A program made the position numbers and the translations under genes. From Mumia sp050632745 (lineage in GTDB: Bacteria > Actinomycetota > Actinomycetes > Propionibacteriales > Nocardioidaceae): a stretch of DNA of 64,000 nt. The DNA lies in contig NZ_JBODSD010000001.1 in assembly GCF_050632745.1 (NCBI RefSeq), positions 1,178,001-1,242,000 on the forward strand. Reading direction: 5' to 3'. The notes under the pieces were generated by a model, which did no database searches, had not been told where the DNA came from, and saw only the letters and a program-made list of their open reading frames with translations. Below are positions 49,885-57,437 of the stretch, piece by piece (positions within the stretch are counted from its first letter, which is position 1; each line of letters starts with the position of its first letter).

Positions 49885-51222
49885 TCAGACTCCTCGGAAC
49901 CGGTTGATGTCGTCGAGGTGACGAGCCCGCTTCTCGGCGTCGCGCACGCCGAGGCCTTCCTGCGGTGCGAGGCACAGCACGCCGACCTTGCCCTGGTGGG
50001 CGTTGCGGTGGACGTCGAGCGCCGCCTGACCGGTCTCCTCGAGGCTGTAGACCTTGGAGACGGTGGGGTGGATCATTCCCTTGTCGACCAGCCGGTTCGC
50101 CTCCCACGCCTCGCGGTAGTTCGCGAAGTGCGAGCTCTTGATGTTCTTGAGGTTCATCCAGAGGTAGCGGTTGTCGTACTGGTGCATGTAGCCCGAGGTG
50201 GACGCGCAGGTGACGATCGTCCCGCCCTTGCGGGCGACGTAGACGCTGGCGCCGAACGTCTCGCGGCCGGGGTGCTCGAACACGATGTCGGGGTCGTCGC
50301 CACCGGTCAGCTCGCGGATCTTGGAGCCGAAGCGCTTCCACTCCCGCGGGTCCTGCTCGTGCTCGTTCTTCCAGAACCGGTAGCCCTCGGCCGAGCGGTC
50401 GATGACGAGCTCGGCGCCCATGGAGCGGACGATGTCGGCCTTCTCGGGCGAGGACACCACGCAGACCGGGGTCGCCCCGCCGTTGAGCGCGAACTGCGTC
50501 GCGTAGGAGCCCAGACCGCCCGAGGCGCCCCAGATGAGGACGGTGTCGCCCTGCTTCATCGCCGCGCCGTTCTGGGAGACGAGCTGGCGGTACGCGGTGG
50601 AGTTCACCAGCCCGGGGCTCGCCGCCTCCTCCCACGAGAGGTGGTCCGGCTTGGGCATCAGCTGGTTGGCCTTGACGATCGCGAGCTCCGCGAGGCCGCC
50701 GAAGTTCGTCTCGAAGCCCCAGATGCGCTGCTCGGGGTCCATCATCGTGTCGTTGTGGCCGTCGGGGCTCTCCAGCTCGACCGACAGGCAGTGCGCGACG
50801 ACCTCCTGACCCGGCTTCCAGGCGTTGACGCCGGGCCCCGTGCGCAGGACGACGCCGGCGAGGTCGGAGCCGACGACGTGGTACGGAAGGTCGTGGCGCT
50901 TGGTGTACTCCGACAGGCGGCCGTAGCGCTCGAGGAACCCGAAGGTCGACACCGGCTCGAAGATCGAGGTCCACACGGTGTTGTAGTTGATGGAGCTGGC
51001 CATGACAGCCACCAGCGCCTCGCCCGGGGCGAGCTCGGGAACGGGTACCTCGTCCACGTGCAGGCTCTTGCGGGGGTCCTTGTCCCGGGTGGCGAGGCCC
51101 TCGAACATGTCGACCTCGTCCTTGTGGACGGTGACACCCCGGTAGGTCTCGGGGATGGCGATGTTCGCGAAGTCCTCGCTCGAGGTGTCCCCGGCCGTGA
51201 TGGCGTCGAGAATGTGCTGCAC
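49885..51222 (-). CDS. ccr: Crotonyl-CoA carboxylase/reductase
   Basis: Reductively carboxylates crotonyl-CoA to ethylmalonyl-CoA with NADPH. 445 residues, full length: AIPETYRGVTVHKDEVDMFE, MASSINYNTVWTSIFEP, GSDLAGVVLRTGPGVNAW, the NADP Rossmann loop WGASGGLGSYATQFA, the CO2-site region VFEHPGRETFGASVYVARKG, and NLKNIKSSHFANYREAWEAN. These are diagnostic for Ccr rather than other MDR enzymes. It implies an ethylmalonyl-CoA pathway or extender-unit supply for polyketides. A 16-bp palindrome precedes it. Confidence 0.95.
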   Translation of the reverse strand: MQHILDAITAGDTSSEDFANIAIPETYRGVTVHKDEVDMFEGLATRDKDPRKSLHVDEVPVPELAPGEALVAVMASSINYNTVWTSIFEPVSTFGFLERYGRLSEYTKRHDLPYHVVGSDLAGVVLRTGPGVNAWKPGQEVVAHCLSVELESPDGHNDTMMDPEQRIWGFETNFGGLAELAIVKANQLMPKPDHLSWEEAASPGLVNSTAYRQLVSQNGAAMKQGDTVLIWGASGGLGSYATQFALNGGATPVCVVSSPEKADIVRSMGAELVIDRSAEGYRFWKNEHEQDPREWKRFGSKIRELTGGDDPDIVFEHPGRETFGASVYVARKGGTIVTCASTSGYMHQYDNRYLWMNLKNIKSSHFANYREAWEANRLVDKGMIHPTVSKVYSLEETGQAALDVHRNAHQGKVGVLCLAPQEGLGVRDAEKRARHLDDINRFRGV

Positions 51223-51264
51223 GTCGTCCTCCAGAATTGAGCGGCGCTGTTGCGTTACGCGGAT

Positions 51265-51280
51265 ATTACTCAGCGGTAAT
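51265..51280 (-). promoter_or_regulatory. Putative operator upstream of ccr
   Basis: ATTAC-N6-GTAAT palindrome, 43-58 bp before the ccr start. On the sense strand it reads TTACCGCTGAGTAAT, matching motifs before the dehydrogenase gene (30916) and the thiolase gene (54218). Confidence 0.5.
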
Positions 51281-51411
51281 CATTGTGGGGCCGAGTGTGA
51301 CCGACGTCGCTCGTCTGCGGGTCGGTTGCGGTGGTCGACCCTCGGGGTTCGTGGCCCAGAGGGGACGTTAACGGTCATTATCGTCCAGGTCTCGGAAGGC
51401 CTGGCAGGGGG

Positions 51412-51417
51412 TAGCGT
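51412..51417 (+). promoter_or_regulatory. Putative -10 box for pxpA
   Basis: TAGCGT, about 30 bp before GTG 51448. A ribosome site (CAGGGAAG) lies in between. No clear -35 is seen. Confidence 0.35.
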
Positions 51418-51447
51418 GGACGCCTCATCACCGGCCAGGGAAGTGAC

Positions 51448-52206
51448 GTGACGACACTCGATCTGAACAGCGACGTCGGAGAGTCGTTCGGACGCTGGGA
51501 GCTCGGTGACGACGCTGCGATCCTCCAGGTCGTCACCAGCGCCAACATCGCCTGCGGCTTCCACGCCGGCGACGCGCGCACGCTGCGCCGTACCTGCGAG
51601 CACGCGGCCGAGAACGCCGTCTCGGTCGGCGCCCAGGTGAGCTATCGCGACCTCGCCGGGTTCGGGCGCCGCTTCATCGACATGGAGCCGGCCGAGCTGA
51701 CCGACGACGTGCTCTACCAGATCGGCGCGCTGGACGGTCTGGCGAAGGCGTCGGGCACCCGGGTCCGCTACGTGAAGCCGCACGGCGCCCTCTACAACGC
51801 CACGGTGCACCACGACGGGCAGGCGCGCGCGGTCGCGGAGGCCGTGCGGGCGTACGACCCGCGTCTCCCGCTCGTGGGCCTGCCCGGGTCGCGGCTGCTG
51901 GCGTGGGGCGAGGAGCTGGGGCTGCGGACGATCCGCGAGGCCTTCGCCGACCGCGCCTACACCGCCGACGGGGCGCTCGTCGGCCGGTCCGAGCCCGGCG
52001 CCGTCCTCCACGACCCGCAGGTGGTCGCCGGCCGGGTGCTGCGGATGGTGACCGAGGGCGAGGTCGAGGCGGCGGACGGGACGACCGTCGCGGTGACGGC
52101 GGACTCGGTGTGCCTGCACGGCGACACGCCAGGAGCGGTGGAGATGGCGCGCCGCGTGCGCGCGGTCCTCGAGGACGCCGGGGTGACGCTCAGGGCCTTC
52201 GCGTGA
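51448..52206 (+). CDS. pxpA: 5-oxoprolinase subunit A (LamB/YcsF family)
   Basis: Part of the ATP-dependent PxpABC enzyme that opens 5-oxoproline to glutamate. 252 residues: LDLNSDVGESFGRWELGDDA, ITSANIACGFHAGD-type metal/substrate loop (VVTSANIACGFHAGDARTLR), RYVKPHGALYN. GTG 51448 follows GGGAAG. The stop overlaps pxpB by 4 bp; all three subunits are translationally coupled. Confidence 0.93.
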   Translation: MTTLDLNSDVGESFGRWELGDDAAILQVVTSANIACGFHAGDARTLRRTCEHAAENAVSVGAQVSYRDLAGFGRRFIDMEPAELTDDVLYQIGALDGLAKASGTRVRYVKPHGALYNATVHHDGQARAVAEAVRAYDPRLPLVGLPGSRLLAWGEELGLRTIREAFADRAYTADGALVGRSEPGAVLHDPQVVAGRVLRMVTEGEVEAADGTTVAVTADSVCLHGDTPGAVEMARRVRAVLEDAGVTLRAFA

Positions 52207-52835
52207 GGATCCGGCCGTACGGCGACCGTGCGCTGATCGTCGACCTGGAGGACGCCGACGCTGTCGTGCGGTGGGCCGACGCCGTCCGTGAGGCCCGGCT
52301 CGGCGGGGTCGCCGACGTGGTGCCCGCGGCGCGGACCGTCCTCGTCGCCGCGACCGACGACGCCGACGTCGCCGTCCTCTCCGCGGCGCTGGCCCGCGTC
52401 GTACCCCGTGCGGGTGGTGCGCCCGACGGCGTCGTGCCGGCGGCCGGCGACGCGGAGATCGTCGTGCCGGTGCGCTACGACGGACCCGACCTCGCCGAGG
52501 TCGGGGACCTCACCGGGCTCGGCGCCGACGGGGTCGCCGAGGCTCACGCGGCGACACCGTGGCGGGTCGCGTTCGGCGGGTTCGCGCCCGGCTTCGCCTA
52601 TCTCGTCGGCGGCGACCCGCGGCTCCAGGTGCCGCGCCGGTCGACGGCCCGCACGGCGGTGCCGGCGGGGGCGGTCGGCCTGGCAGGGGAGTACTCGGGC
52701 GTATACCCGCGGTCCTCGCCCGGCGGGTGGCAGCTGATCGGGACGACCGACCTCGTCCTCTGGGACCTCGAGCGCGACCCGCCCGCCCTGCTGCGGCCGG
52801 GAGCGGTCGTCCGCTTCGTGGCGGAGCGTCCGTGA
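52203..52835 (+). CDS. pxpB: 5-oxoprolinase subunit B (KipI family)
   Basis: 210 residues from GTG 52203 (VRIRPYGDRALIVDLEDAD). The C-terminal domain FGGFAPGFAYLVGGDPRLQV, PRRSTARTAVPAGAVGLAGE, YSGVYPRSSPGGWQLIGTT is the cyclophilin-like KipI fold. Partner of PxpA and PxpC. Confidence 0.93.
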   Translation: MRIRPYGDRALIVDLEDADAVVRWADAVREARLGGVADVVPAARTVLVAATDDADVAVLSAALARVVPRAGGAPDGVVPAAGDAEIVVPVRYDGPDLAEVGDLTGLGADGVAEAHAATPWRVAFGGFAPGFAYLVGGDPRLQVPRRSTARTAVPAGAVGLAGEYSGVYPRSSPGGWQLIGTTDLVLWDLERDPPALLRPGAVVRFVAERP

Positions 52836-53686
52836 GCGCGCTGGAGGTCGTCCGGCCAGGCCCGCTCGCGCTGGTCGAGGACCTCGGGAGACCCGGCTGG
52901 TCCGCCGTCGGCGTCGGACGCTCGGGCGCTGCGGACCGTGCGGCGTACCAGCTCGCGAACCGGCTCCTCGCCAACGACGAGGGTGCCGCGGCGGTCGAGG
53001 TGACGCTGGGCGGGCTGGAGGTCGTCGCGCGCGGGGGCGACGTGTGGGTCGCCGTGACCGGGGCGCCGGTCGACCTGGTGGTCGGCACCCGCGCCGCCGA
53101 CCCGTACGCCGCGGTCTGCGTGCGCGACGGCGAACGGTTGCGTCTCGGCATGCCGAGGGCCGGGCTTCGCTCGTACGTCGGGGTGCGCGGAGGCGTCGAC
53201 GTGCCCGCGGTGCTGGGCTCGCGCAGCCGCGACGTGCTCGCCGGGATCGGGCCCGATCCGCTGGCGGCGGGCGACGTGCTGCCGATCGGGCGACCGCCGG
53301 CGGAGTACCCGCGGGTCGACGCCGTCCCGGTGCCCCCGTTCGAGGACGAGGTGGTGCTCCGCGTCGTGCGTGGACCTCGCGACGAGTGGGTCCGCGACCC
53401 CGACGGGCTGGTCCGCACGGGGTGGACGGCCGCGTCGCAGAGCGACCGCGTCGGGATGCGGCTGGACGGACCCCGGCTGGCGCTCGCCGTGACGGACCGC
53501 CAGCTGCCGTCGGAAGGGGCGTACCGCGGGGCCGTCCAGGTGCCGCCGAGCGGTCAGCCCGTGGTGTTCCTCGCCGACCATCCGGTCACCGGCGGCTACC
53601 CGGTCGTGGGCGTGGTGGTGGACGCCGACGTGGACCGGGCCGCGCAGGTGCGGCCCGGCCAGCGGCTGCGGATGCGGTGGGTCTGA
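52832..53686 (+). CDS. pxpC: 5-oxoprolinase subunit C (KipA/biotin-dependent carboxylase-like family)
   Basis: 284 residues from GTG 52832 overlapping pxpB. LALVEDLGRPGWSAVGVGRS, GAADRAAYQLANRLLAND, then the conserved QSDRVGMRLDGP and FLADHPVTGGYPVVGVV. These segments define KipA/PxpC. Convergent with the epimerase gene, 10 bp apart. Confidence 0.93.
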   Translation: MSALEVVRPGPLALVEDLGRPGWSAVGVGRSGAADRAAYQLANRLLANDEGAAAVEVTLGGLEVVARGGDVWVAVTGAPVDLVVGTRAADPYAAVCVRDGERLRLGMPRAGLRSYVGVRGGVDVPAVLGSRSRDVLAGIGPDPLAAGDVLPIGRPPAEYPRVDAVPVPPFEDEVVLRVVRGPRDEWVRDPDGLVRTGWTAASQSDRVGMRLDGPRLALAVTDRQLPSEGAYRGAVQVPPSGQPVVFLADHPVTGGYPVVGVVVDADVDRAAQVRPGQRLRMRWV

Positions 53687-53696
53687 CGCGGACCCG

Positions 53697-54134
53697 TCAG
53701 TGCGCCGGGTCGGCGGCGGGCTCGACGAGCTCCACCAGGACACCGCCGGCGTCCTTGGGGTGCACGAAGTTCACGCGGCTGTCGGACGTGCCACGCTTCG
53801 GCTGGTCGTAGAGCAGGCGCATCCCGCGCTCGCGGAGCGTGTCGCTGACCGCGTCGATGTCGCTGACCCGGTAGGCGAGCTGCTGGATCCCCGGTCCGTT
53901 GCGGGTCAGGAACTTCGCGATCGTCGACTGGTCCGAGAGCGGCGCGAGCAGCTGGATCCGCTGGTCGGTGTCGCCGACCGCGAGCATCGCCTCACGCACC
54001 CCCTGCTCCTCGTTGATCTCCTCGTGCACCGAGTGCAGCCCGAAGACGCGTCCGTAGAACTCGAGGGCCTCGTCGAGGTCGGGCACGGCGATGCCGACGT
54101 GGTCGATGGCGATGAGCAGGTGATCGGGAACCAT
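53697..54134 (-). CDS. mce: Methylmalonyl-CoA (ethylmalonyl-CoA) epimerase
   Basis: 145 residues from ATG 54134 (MVPDHLLIAIDHVGIAVPDL), seven bases after TAGGGT. Vicinal-oxygen-chelate fold: IDHVGIAVPDLDEALEFYGR, GPGIQQLAYRVSDID, NFVHPKDAGGVLVELVEP with metal ligands His/Glu. Converts (S)- and (R)-methyl- or ethylmalonyl-CoA, which the mutase step requires. Divergent from the thiolase gene, the same arrangement as Rv1322A/fadA4. Confidence 0.92.
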   Translation of the reverse strand: MVPDHLLIAIDHVGIAVPDLDEALEFYGRVFGLHSVHEEINEEQGVREAMLAVGDTDQRIQLLAPLSDQSTIAKFLTRNGPGIQQLAYRVSDIDAVSDTLRERGMRLLYDQPKRGTSDSRVNFVHPKDAGGVLVELVEPAADPAH

Positions 54135-54141
54135 GCGAGGC

Positions 54142-54147
54142 ACCCTA
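54142..54147 (-). promoter_or_regulatory. Putative -10 box of leaderless epimerase promoter
   Basis: TAGGGT on the minus strand, seven bases before ATG at 54134. Confidence 0.55.
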
Positions 54148-54217
54148 GGCCAGACCGCCGGCGCGAGGTGCTCGCGGACCGTCCCTGTGACCTTCCTCAC
54201 CGCAGGCGACGGCGATG

Positions 54218-54232
54218 TTACGGGCGAGTATC
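54218..54232 (+). promoter_or_regulatory. Shared motif upstream of the thiolase gene
   Basis: TTACGGGCGAGTATC resembles TTACCGCTGAGTAAT before ccr and TACCCGGTAGTAAC before the dehydrogenase gene. It overlaps a possible -10 (GAGTAT, 54226-54231). Confidence 0.4.
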
Positions 54233-54300
54233 GTGCAGGGAAGCCAGAGCCCCGCCGTCCTTCGGCCGAACACGCGCTCCCTGCGCCTGAAGGAGTTCTC

Positions 54301-55491
54301 ATGTCTCGTCAGTCCGTCATCGTGGCCGGTGCCCGTACGCCGATCGGTCGGCTCCTCGGGGGCCTCAAGACGCAGTCGGCCGCCGACCTCGGAGGGGTCG
54401 CGATCAAGGGCGCCCTCGAGAGGGCCGGCATCACCGGCGACCAGGTCGAGTACGTGATCATGGGCCAGGTCCTCGGTGCCGGAGCCGGTCAGGTCCCGGC
54501 GCGCCAGGCGGCGTACAAGGGCGGCATCCCGCTCGACGTCCCGGCGATCACGATCAACAAGGTCTGCCTCTCGGGCCTCAACGCGATCGCGACCGCCGAC
54601 CAGCTCATCCGTGCCGGCGAGTACGACGTGGTCGTCGCCGGCGGCCAGGAGTCGATGACGCAGGCGCCGCACCTGCTCAAGGGCTCGCGCGAGGGCTACA
54701 AGTACGGCGCGCAGACGATCCTCGACCACATGGAGTACGACGGTCTGTGGGACTCGCTGACCGACCAGGCGATGGGCAAGCTGACCGAGTCGCGCAACGG
54801 CGACGTCGACTCCCTCACCCGTGAGGACCAGGACGCGTTCGGCGCCCGCTCGCACCAGCTCGCCGCCGCGGCGCAGAAGAACGGTGTCTTCGACGACGAG
54901 ATCGTGCCGGTCGAGATCGCCGGCCGCCGCGAGACTGTGACGGTGTCGGTCGACGAGGGCGTGCGCGGCGACACCACCGTCGAGACGCTGGCCAAGCTGC
55001 GCCCGGCCTTCGCCAAGGAGGGCACGATCACGGCCGGCACCGCGTCGCAGATCTCCGACGGCGCGTGCGCGGTCGTCGTGATGTCCAAGGAGAAGGCCGA
55101 GGAGCTCGGGCTGTCCTGGATCGCCGAGATCGGTGCCGCCGGCTACGTCGCCGGTCCGGACTCGACGCTGCAGATGCAGCCGGCCAACGCGATCGTCGCC
55201 GCCTGCGAGAAGGAGGGCATCGCGCCCTCCGACCTCGACCTGGTCGAGATCAACGAGGCGTTCGCCGCGGTCGGCATCGCCAGCCAGCGCGAGCTCGGTA
55301 TCGACGCCGACAAGGTCAACGTCAACGGCGGTGCGATCTCGCTCGGTCACCCGATCGGCATGAGCGGCGCCCGCGTGGTGCTCCACCTCGCGCTCGAGCT
55401 CGGTCGCCGCGGCGGCGGCGTCGGCGCGGCCGCGCTGTGCGGTGGTGGCGGCCAGGGAGACGCCCTGATCGTCCGCGTCCCGAAGCGCTGA
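54301..55491 (+). CDS. Acetyl-CoA C-acetyltransferase (thiolase)
   Basis: 396 residues from ATG 54301 after GAAGGAG. Condenses two acetyl-CoA to acetoacetyl-CoA. Catalytic Cys89 in NKVCLSGLNAI, His in NGGAISLGHPIGMSGAR, and the C-terminal Cys in AALCGGGGQGDALI. It starts the route thiolase, dehydrogenase, Ccr. MeaB follows 48 bp later on the same strand, likely cotranscribed. Confidence 0.95.
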   Translation: MSRQSVIVAGARTPIGRLLGGLKTQSAADLGGVAIKGALERAGITGDQVEYVIMGQVLGAGAGQVPARQAAYKGGIPLDVPAITINKVCLSGLNAIATADQLIRAGEYDVVVAGGQESMTQAPHLLKGSREGYKYGAQTILDHMEYDGLWDSLTDQAMGKLTESRNGDVDSLTREDQDAFGARSHQLAAAAQKNGVFDDEIVPVEIAGRRETVTVSVDEGVRGDTTVETLAKLRPAFAKEGTITAGTASQISDGACAVVVMSKEKAEELGLSWIAEIGAAGYVAGPDSTLQMQPANAIVAACEKEGIAPSDLDLVEINEAFAAVGIASQRELGIDADKVNVNGGAISLGHPIGMSGARVVLHLALELGRRGGGVGAAALCGGGGQGDALIVRVPKR

Positions 55492-55539
55492 CACGACCCT
55501 GCCACGCCGGGCCGTGAGGCCGAGGAGGACGTCGCACTG

Positions 55540-56496
55540 ATGGCACGTCGTACGGTCGCCGTCGGTGAGCTCGTCGCACGAGCCACCGACGGCGATCCGC
55601 GCGCGGTCGCGCGCCTGATCTCGCTGGTCGAGGACGCCTCGCCGCTGCTCGCCGAGGTGAGCGCGGCCCTGGCTCCGCACGTGGGGCGCGCCCACGTGGT
55701 CGGGCTGACGGGCTCGCCCGGGGTCGGCAAGTCGACGACCACCGGGGCGCTCGTCGCCGCGATGCGCGCCCAGGGACGCAAGGTCGGCGTGCTCGCCGTC
55801 GACCCCTCCTCGCCGTTCTCGGGCGGCGCGCTCCTCGGCGACCGGATCCGGATGCAGGACCACGCCGGCGACCCCGGTGTGATCATCCGCTCGATGGCGA
55901 CGCGCGGGCACCTCGGCGGACTCGCGTGGGCGGCTCCGCAGGCGCTGCGGGTGCTCGACGCGGCCGGCTGCGACGTCATCCTCGTCGAGACGGTGGGTGT
56001 CGGGCAGTCCGAGGTCGAGGTGGCCCGGCTGGCGGACACGACCGTCGTCCTCCTCGCCCCGGGCATGGGGGACGGCATCCAGGCCGCGAAGGCGGGCATC
56101 CTCGAGGTCGGCGACGTCTACGTCGTGAACAAGGCCGACCGCGACGGAGCGCGTCAGGTACGCCGCGAGCTGAGGGGGATGCTCTCGCTGACCGAGCGCC
56201 CCGACGGCGGGTGGAAGCCGCCGATCGTTCTCACCGTCGCGTACCGGCAGGAGGGGGTCGACGAGGTGGTCGCAGCGCTCGACGCCCACCTCGGCCACCT
56301 GCGGGCCGACGGCGGGCTGGCGCGGCGACGGCTGCGCCGTACCCGCGACGAGATCGAGACCCTCGCGACGACAGAGCTGCGGTCACGCTTCGCCTCGCTG
56401 CACGGCGACCACCGCCTGGACGCGCTCGCAGCCGACGTCGTCGCCGGCCGGAGCGACCCGTTCTCCGCGTCGAAGGCGCTCCTCGAGGCCCTCTGA
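55540..56496 (+). CDS. meaB: MeaB/ArgK-type GTPase chaperone of B12-dependent mutase
   Basis: 318 residues. G1 GSPGVGKSTTT, the VDPSSPFSGGALLGDRIRM switch region, ETVGVGQSEVEVARLADTTV, and NKAD at G4. MeaB loads and protects adenosylcobalamin in methylmalonyl- or ethylmalonyl-CoA mutase. Its mutase partner lies 32 kb away at 21405. Confidence 0.93.
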   Translation: MARRTVAVGELVARATDGDPRAVARLISLVEDASPLLAEVSAALAPHVGRAHVVGLTGSPGVGKSTTTGALVAAMRAQGRKVGVLAVDPSSPFSGGALLGDRIRMQDHAGDPGVIIRSMATRGHLGGLAWAAPQALRVLDAAGCDVILVETVGVGQSEVEVARLADTTVVLLAPGMGDGIQAAKAGILEVGDVYVVNKADRDGARQVRRELRGMLSLTERPDGGWKPPIVLTVAYRQEGVDEVVAALDAHLGHLRADGGLARRRLRRTRDEIETLATTELRSRFASLHGDHRLDALAADVVAGRSDPFSASKALLEAL

Positions 56497-56560
56497 CCGT
56501 CGCCGACCGGCCACGGCGCCCGCTGGGGCAGATGTGACCTGGATCACCGCGGCGCGCCTG

Positions 56561-56590
56561 GTCACACGCACCACCCGTATCCGCTATAAA
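56561..56590 (+). promoter_or_regulatory. Putative promoter of the PH-domain gene pair
   Basis: GTCACA (56561-56566), 18 bp, TATAAA (56585-56590). TATAAA is exceptional in this GC-rich region and fits a strong housekeeping promoter. Confidence 0.5.
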
Positions 56591-56638
56591 CGTCCGAGAG
56601 TGTGCCCGCAGCTTTCTGCCCCGAGAAAGGCAGCCGTG

Positions 56639-56794
56639 GTGAAAAAGGCGATCAGCGTCGTCCTGGTGATCTTCGTGATCTACTTCCTGCTCACGAATCC
56701 CACCGGCGCTGCCGACACCGTCGAGCAGATCTTCCAGTGGATCATCGACGCCCTCGGCCAGATCGCCTCGTTCCTCCAGTCGCTGCTGTCCTGA
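56639..56794 (+). CDS. Small single-helix membrane protein
   Basis: 51 residues from GTG 56639 (GTG 56636 is also possible) after GAGAAAGG. One helix (AISVVLVIFVIYFLLTNP) then an amphipathic tail (ADTVEQIFQWIIDALGQIAS). The same short protein precedes PH-domain proteins in related actinobacteria. Function unknown. Confidence 0.65.
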   Translation: MKKAISVVLVIFVIYFLLTNPTGAADTVEQIFQWIIDALGQIASFLQSLLS

Positions 56795-56807
56795 CGGGGA
56801 GCAGGCC

Positions 56808-57335
56808 GTGCTGCGCAGGGTCCTGAGGCTGGTCCCGGATCGCAACATCGGCAAGCTCCTGCTGCTCGACGACGGCGAGCGCGTCAAGGACGTGGTCCGG
56901 CACCACTGGATCGTGTTCGTCGCGCCGTACGCCATCGTGCTCGGCGGTGTGCTGCTGATCGCGATGTTCCCGCTGCTGCCGATCTCCGTCGCCGGCGTGA
57001 TGGCGCTGGTGGGGGTCGGCGTGATCGCGTTCGGGATGCTCCGGTCGGCCGAGCAGCACCTCGACGTCTTCGTGATCACCAACCACCGGGTGATGAGGAT
57101 CCGCGGAGTCTTCGAGGTGAAGGTCGCCACGATGCCGATGGCCCGGATCCTCGACATCACCGTCGAGCGGACGGTGACGGGCCGGCTCCTCGGCTACGGG
57201 CACTTCGTCTTCGAGTCGGCGGCTCAGGCGCAGGGCCTGCGCGACATCCGGTTCATCCCGGCGCCGCTCGAGCGCGACCGGACGATCCAGCGCGCGCTGG
57301 TCGCCGCCGGTCTGCGCGGCCCGACCGGCCGCTGA
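56808..57335 (+). CDS. Bacterial PH-domain membrane protein (DUF304-like)
   Basis: 175 residues: two helices (HWIVFVAPYAIVLGGVLLIA, VMALVGVGVIAFGML) followed by a PH-like domain (VFVITNHRVMRIRGVFEVKV, MARILDITVERTVTGRLLGY, GHFVFESAAQAQGLRDIRFI). PH domains of this class bind membranes or proteins; no enzymatic role is known. It starts 13 bp after the small gene. Confidence 0.85.
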   Translation: MLRRVLRLVPDRNIGKLLLLDDGERVKDVVRHHWIVFVAPYAIVLGGVLLIAMFPLLPISVAGVMALVGVGVIAFGMLRSAEQHLDVFVITNHRVMRIRGVFEVKVATMPMARILDITVERTVTGRLLGYGHFVFESAAQAQGLRDIRFIPAPLERDRTIQRALVAAGLRGPTGR

Positions 57336-57360
57336 CCCGCCCCCGCTCCGTCCCCGTTTC

Positions 57361-57408
57361 GAAGGGTTGCGGTCGGTTTCTGCGCCGCAGAACCGACCGC
57401 AACCCTTC
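57361..57408. terminator. Very long hairpin between the PH gene and pepN
   Basis: A 22-bp stem with a single T bulge: GAAGGGTTGCGGTCGG (57361-57376) continuing to CTGC pairs with 57387-57408, loop GCC. It stands between convergent genes and can terminate both. Its length and perfect match suggest a mobile palindromic (REP-like) repeat. Confidence 0.75.
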
Positions 57409-57437
57409 ACATCGCGGACGAGGGGTGGTGAGGGGCG

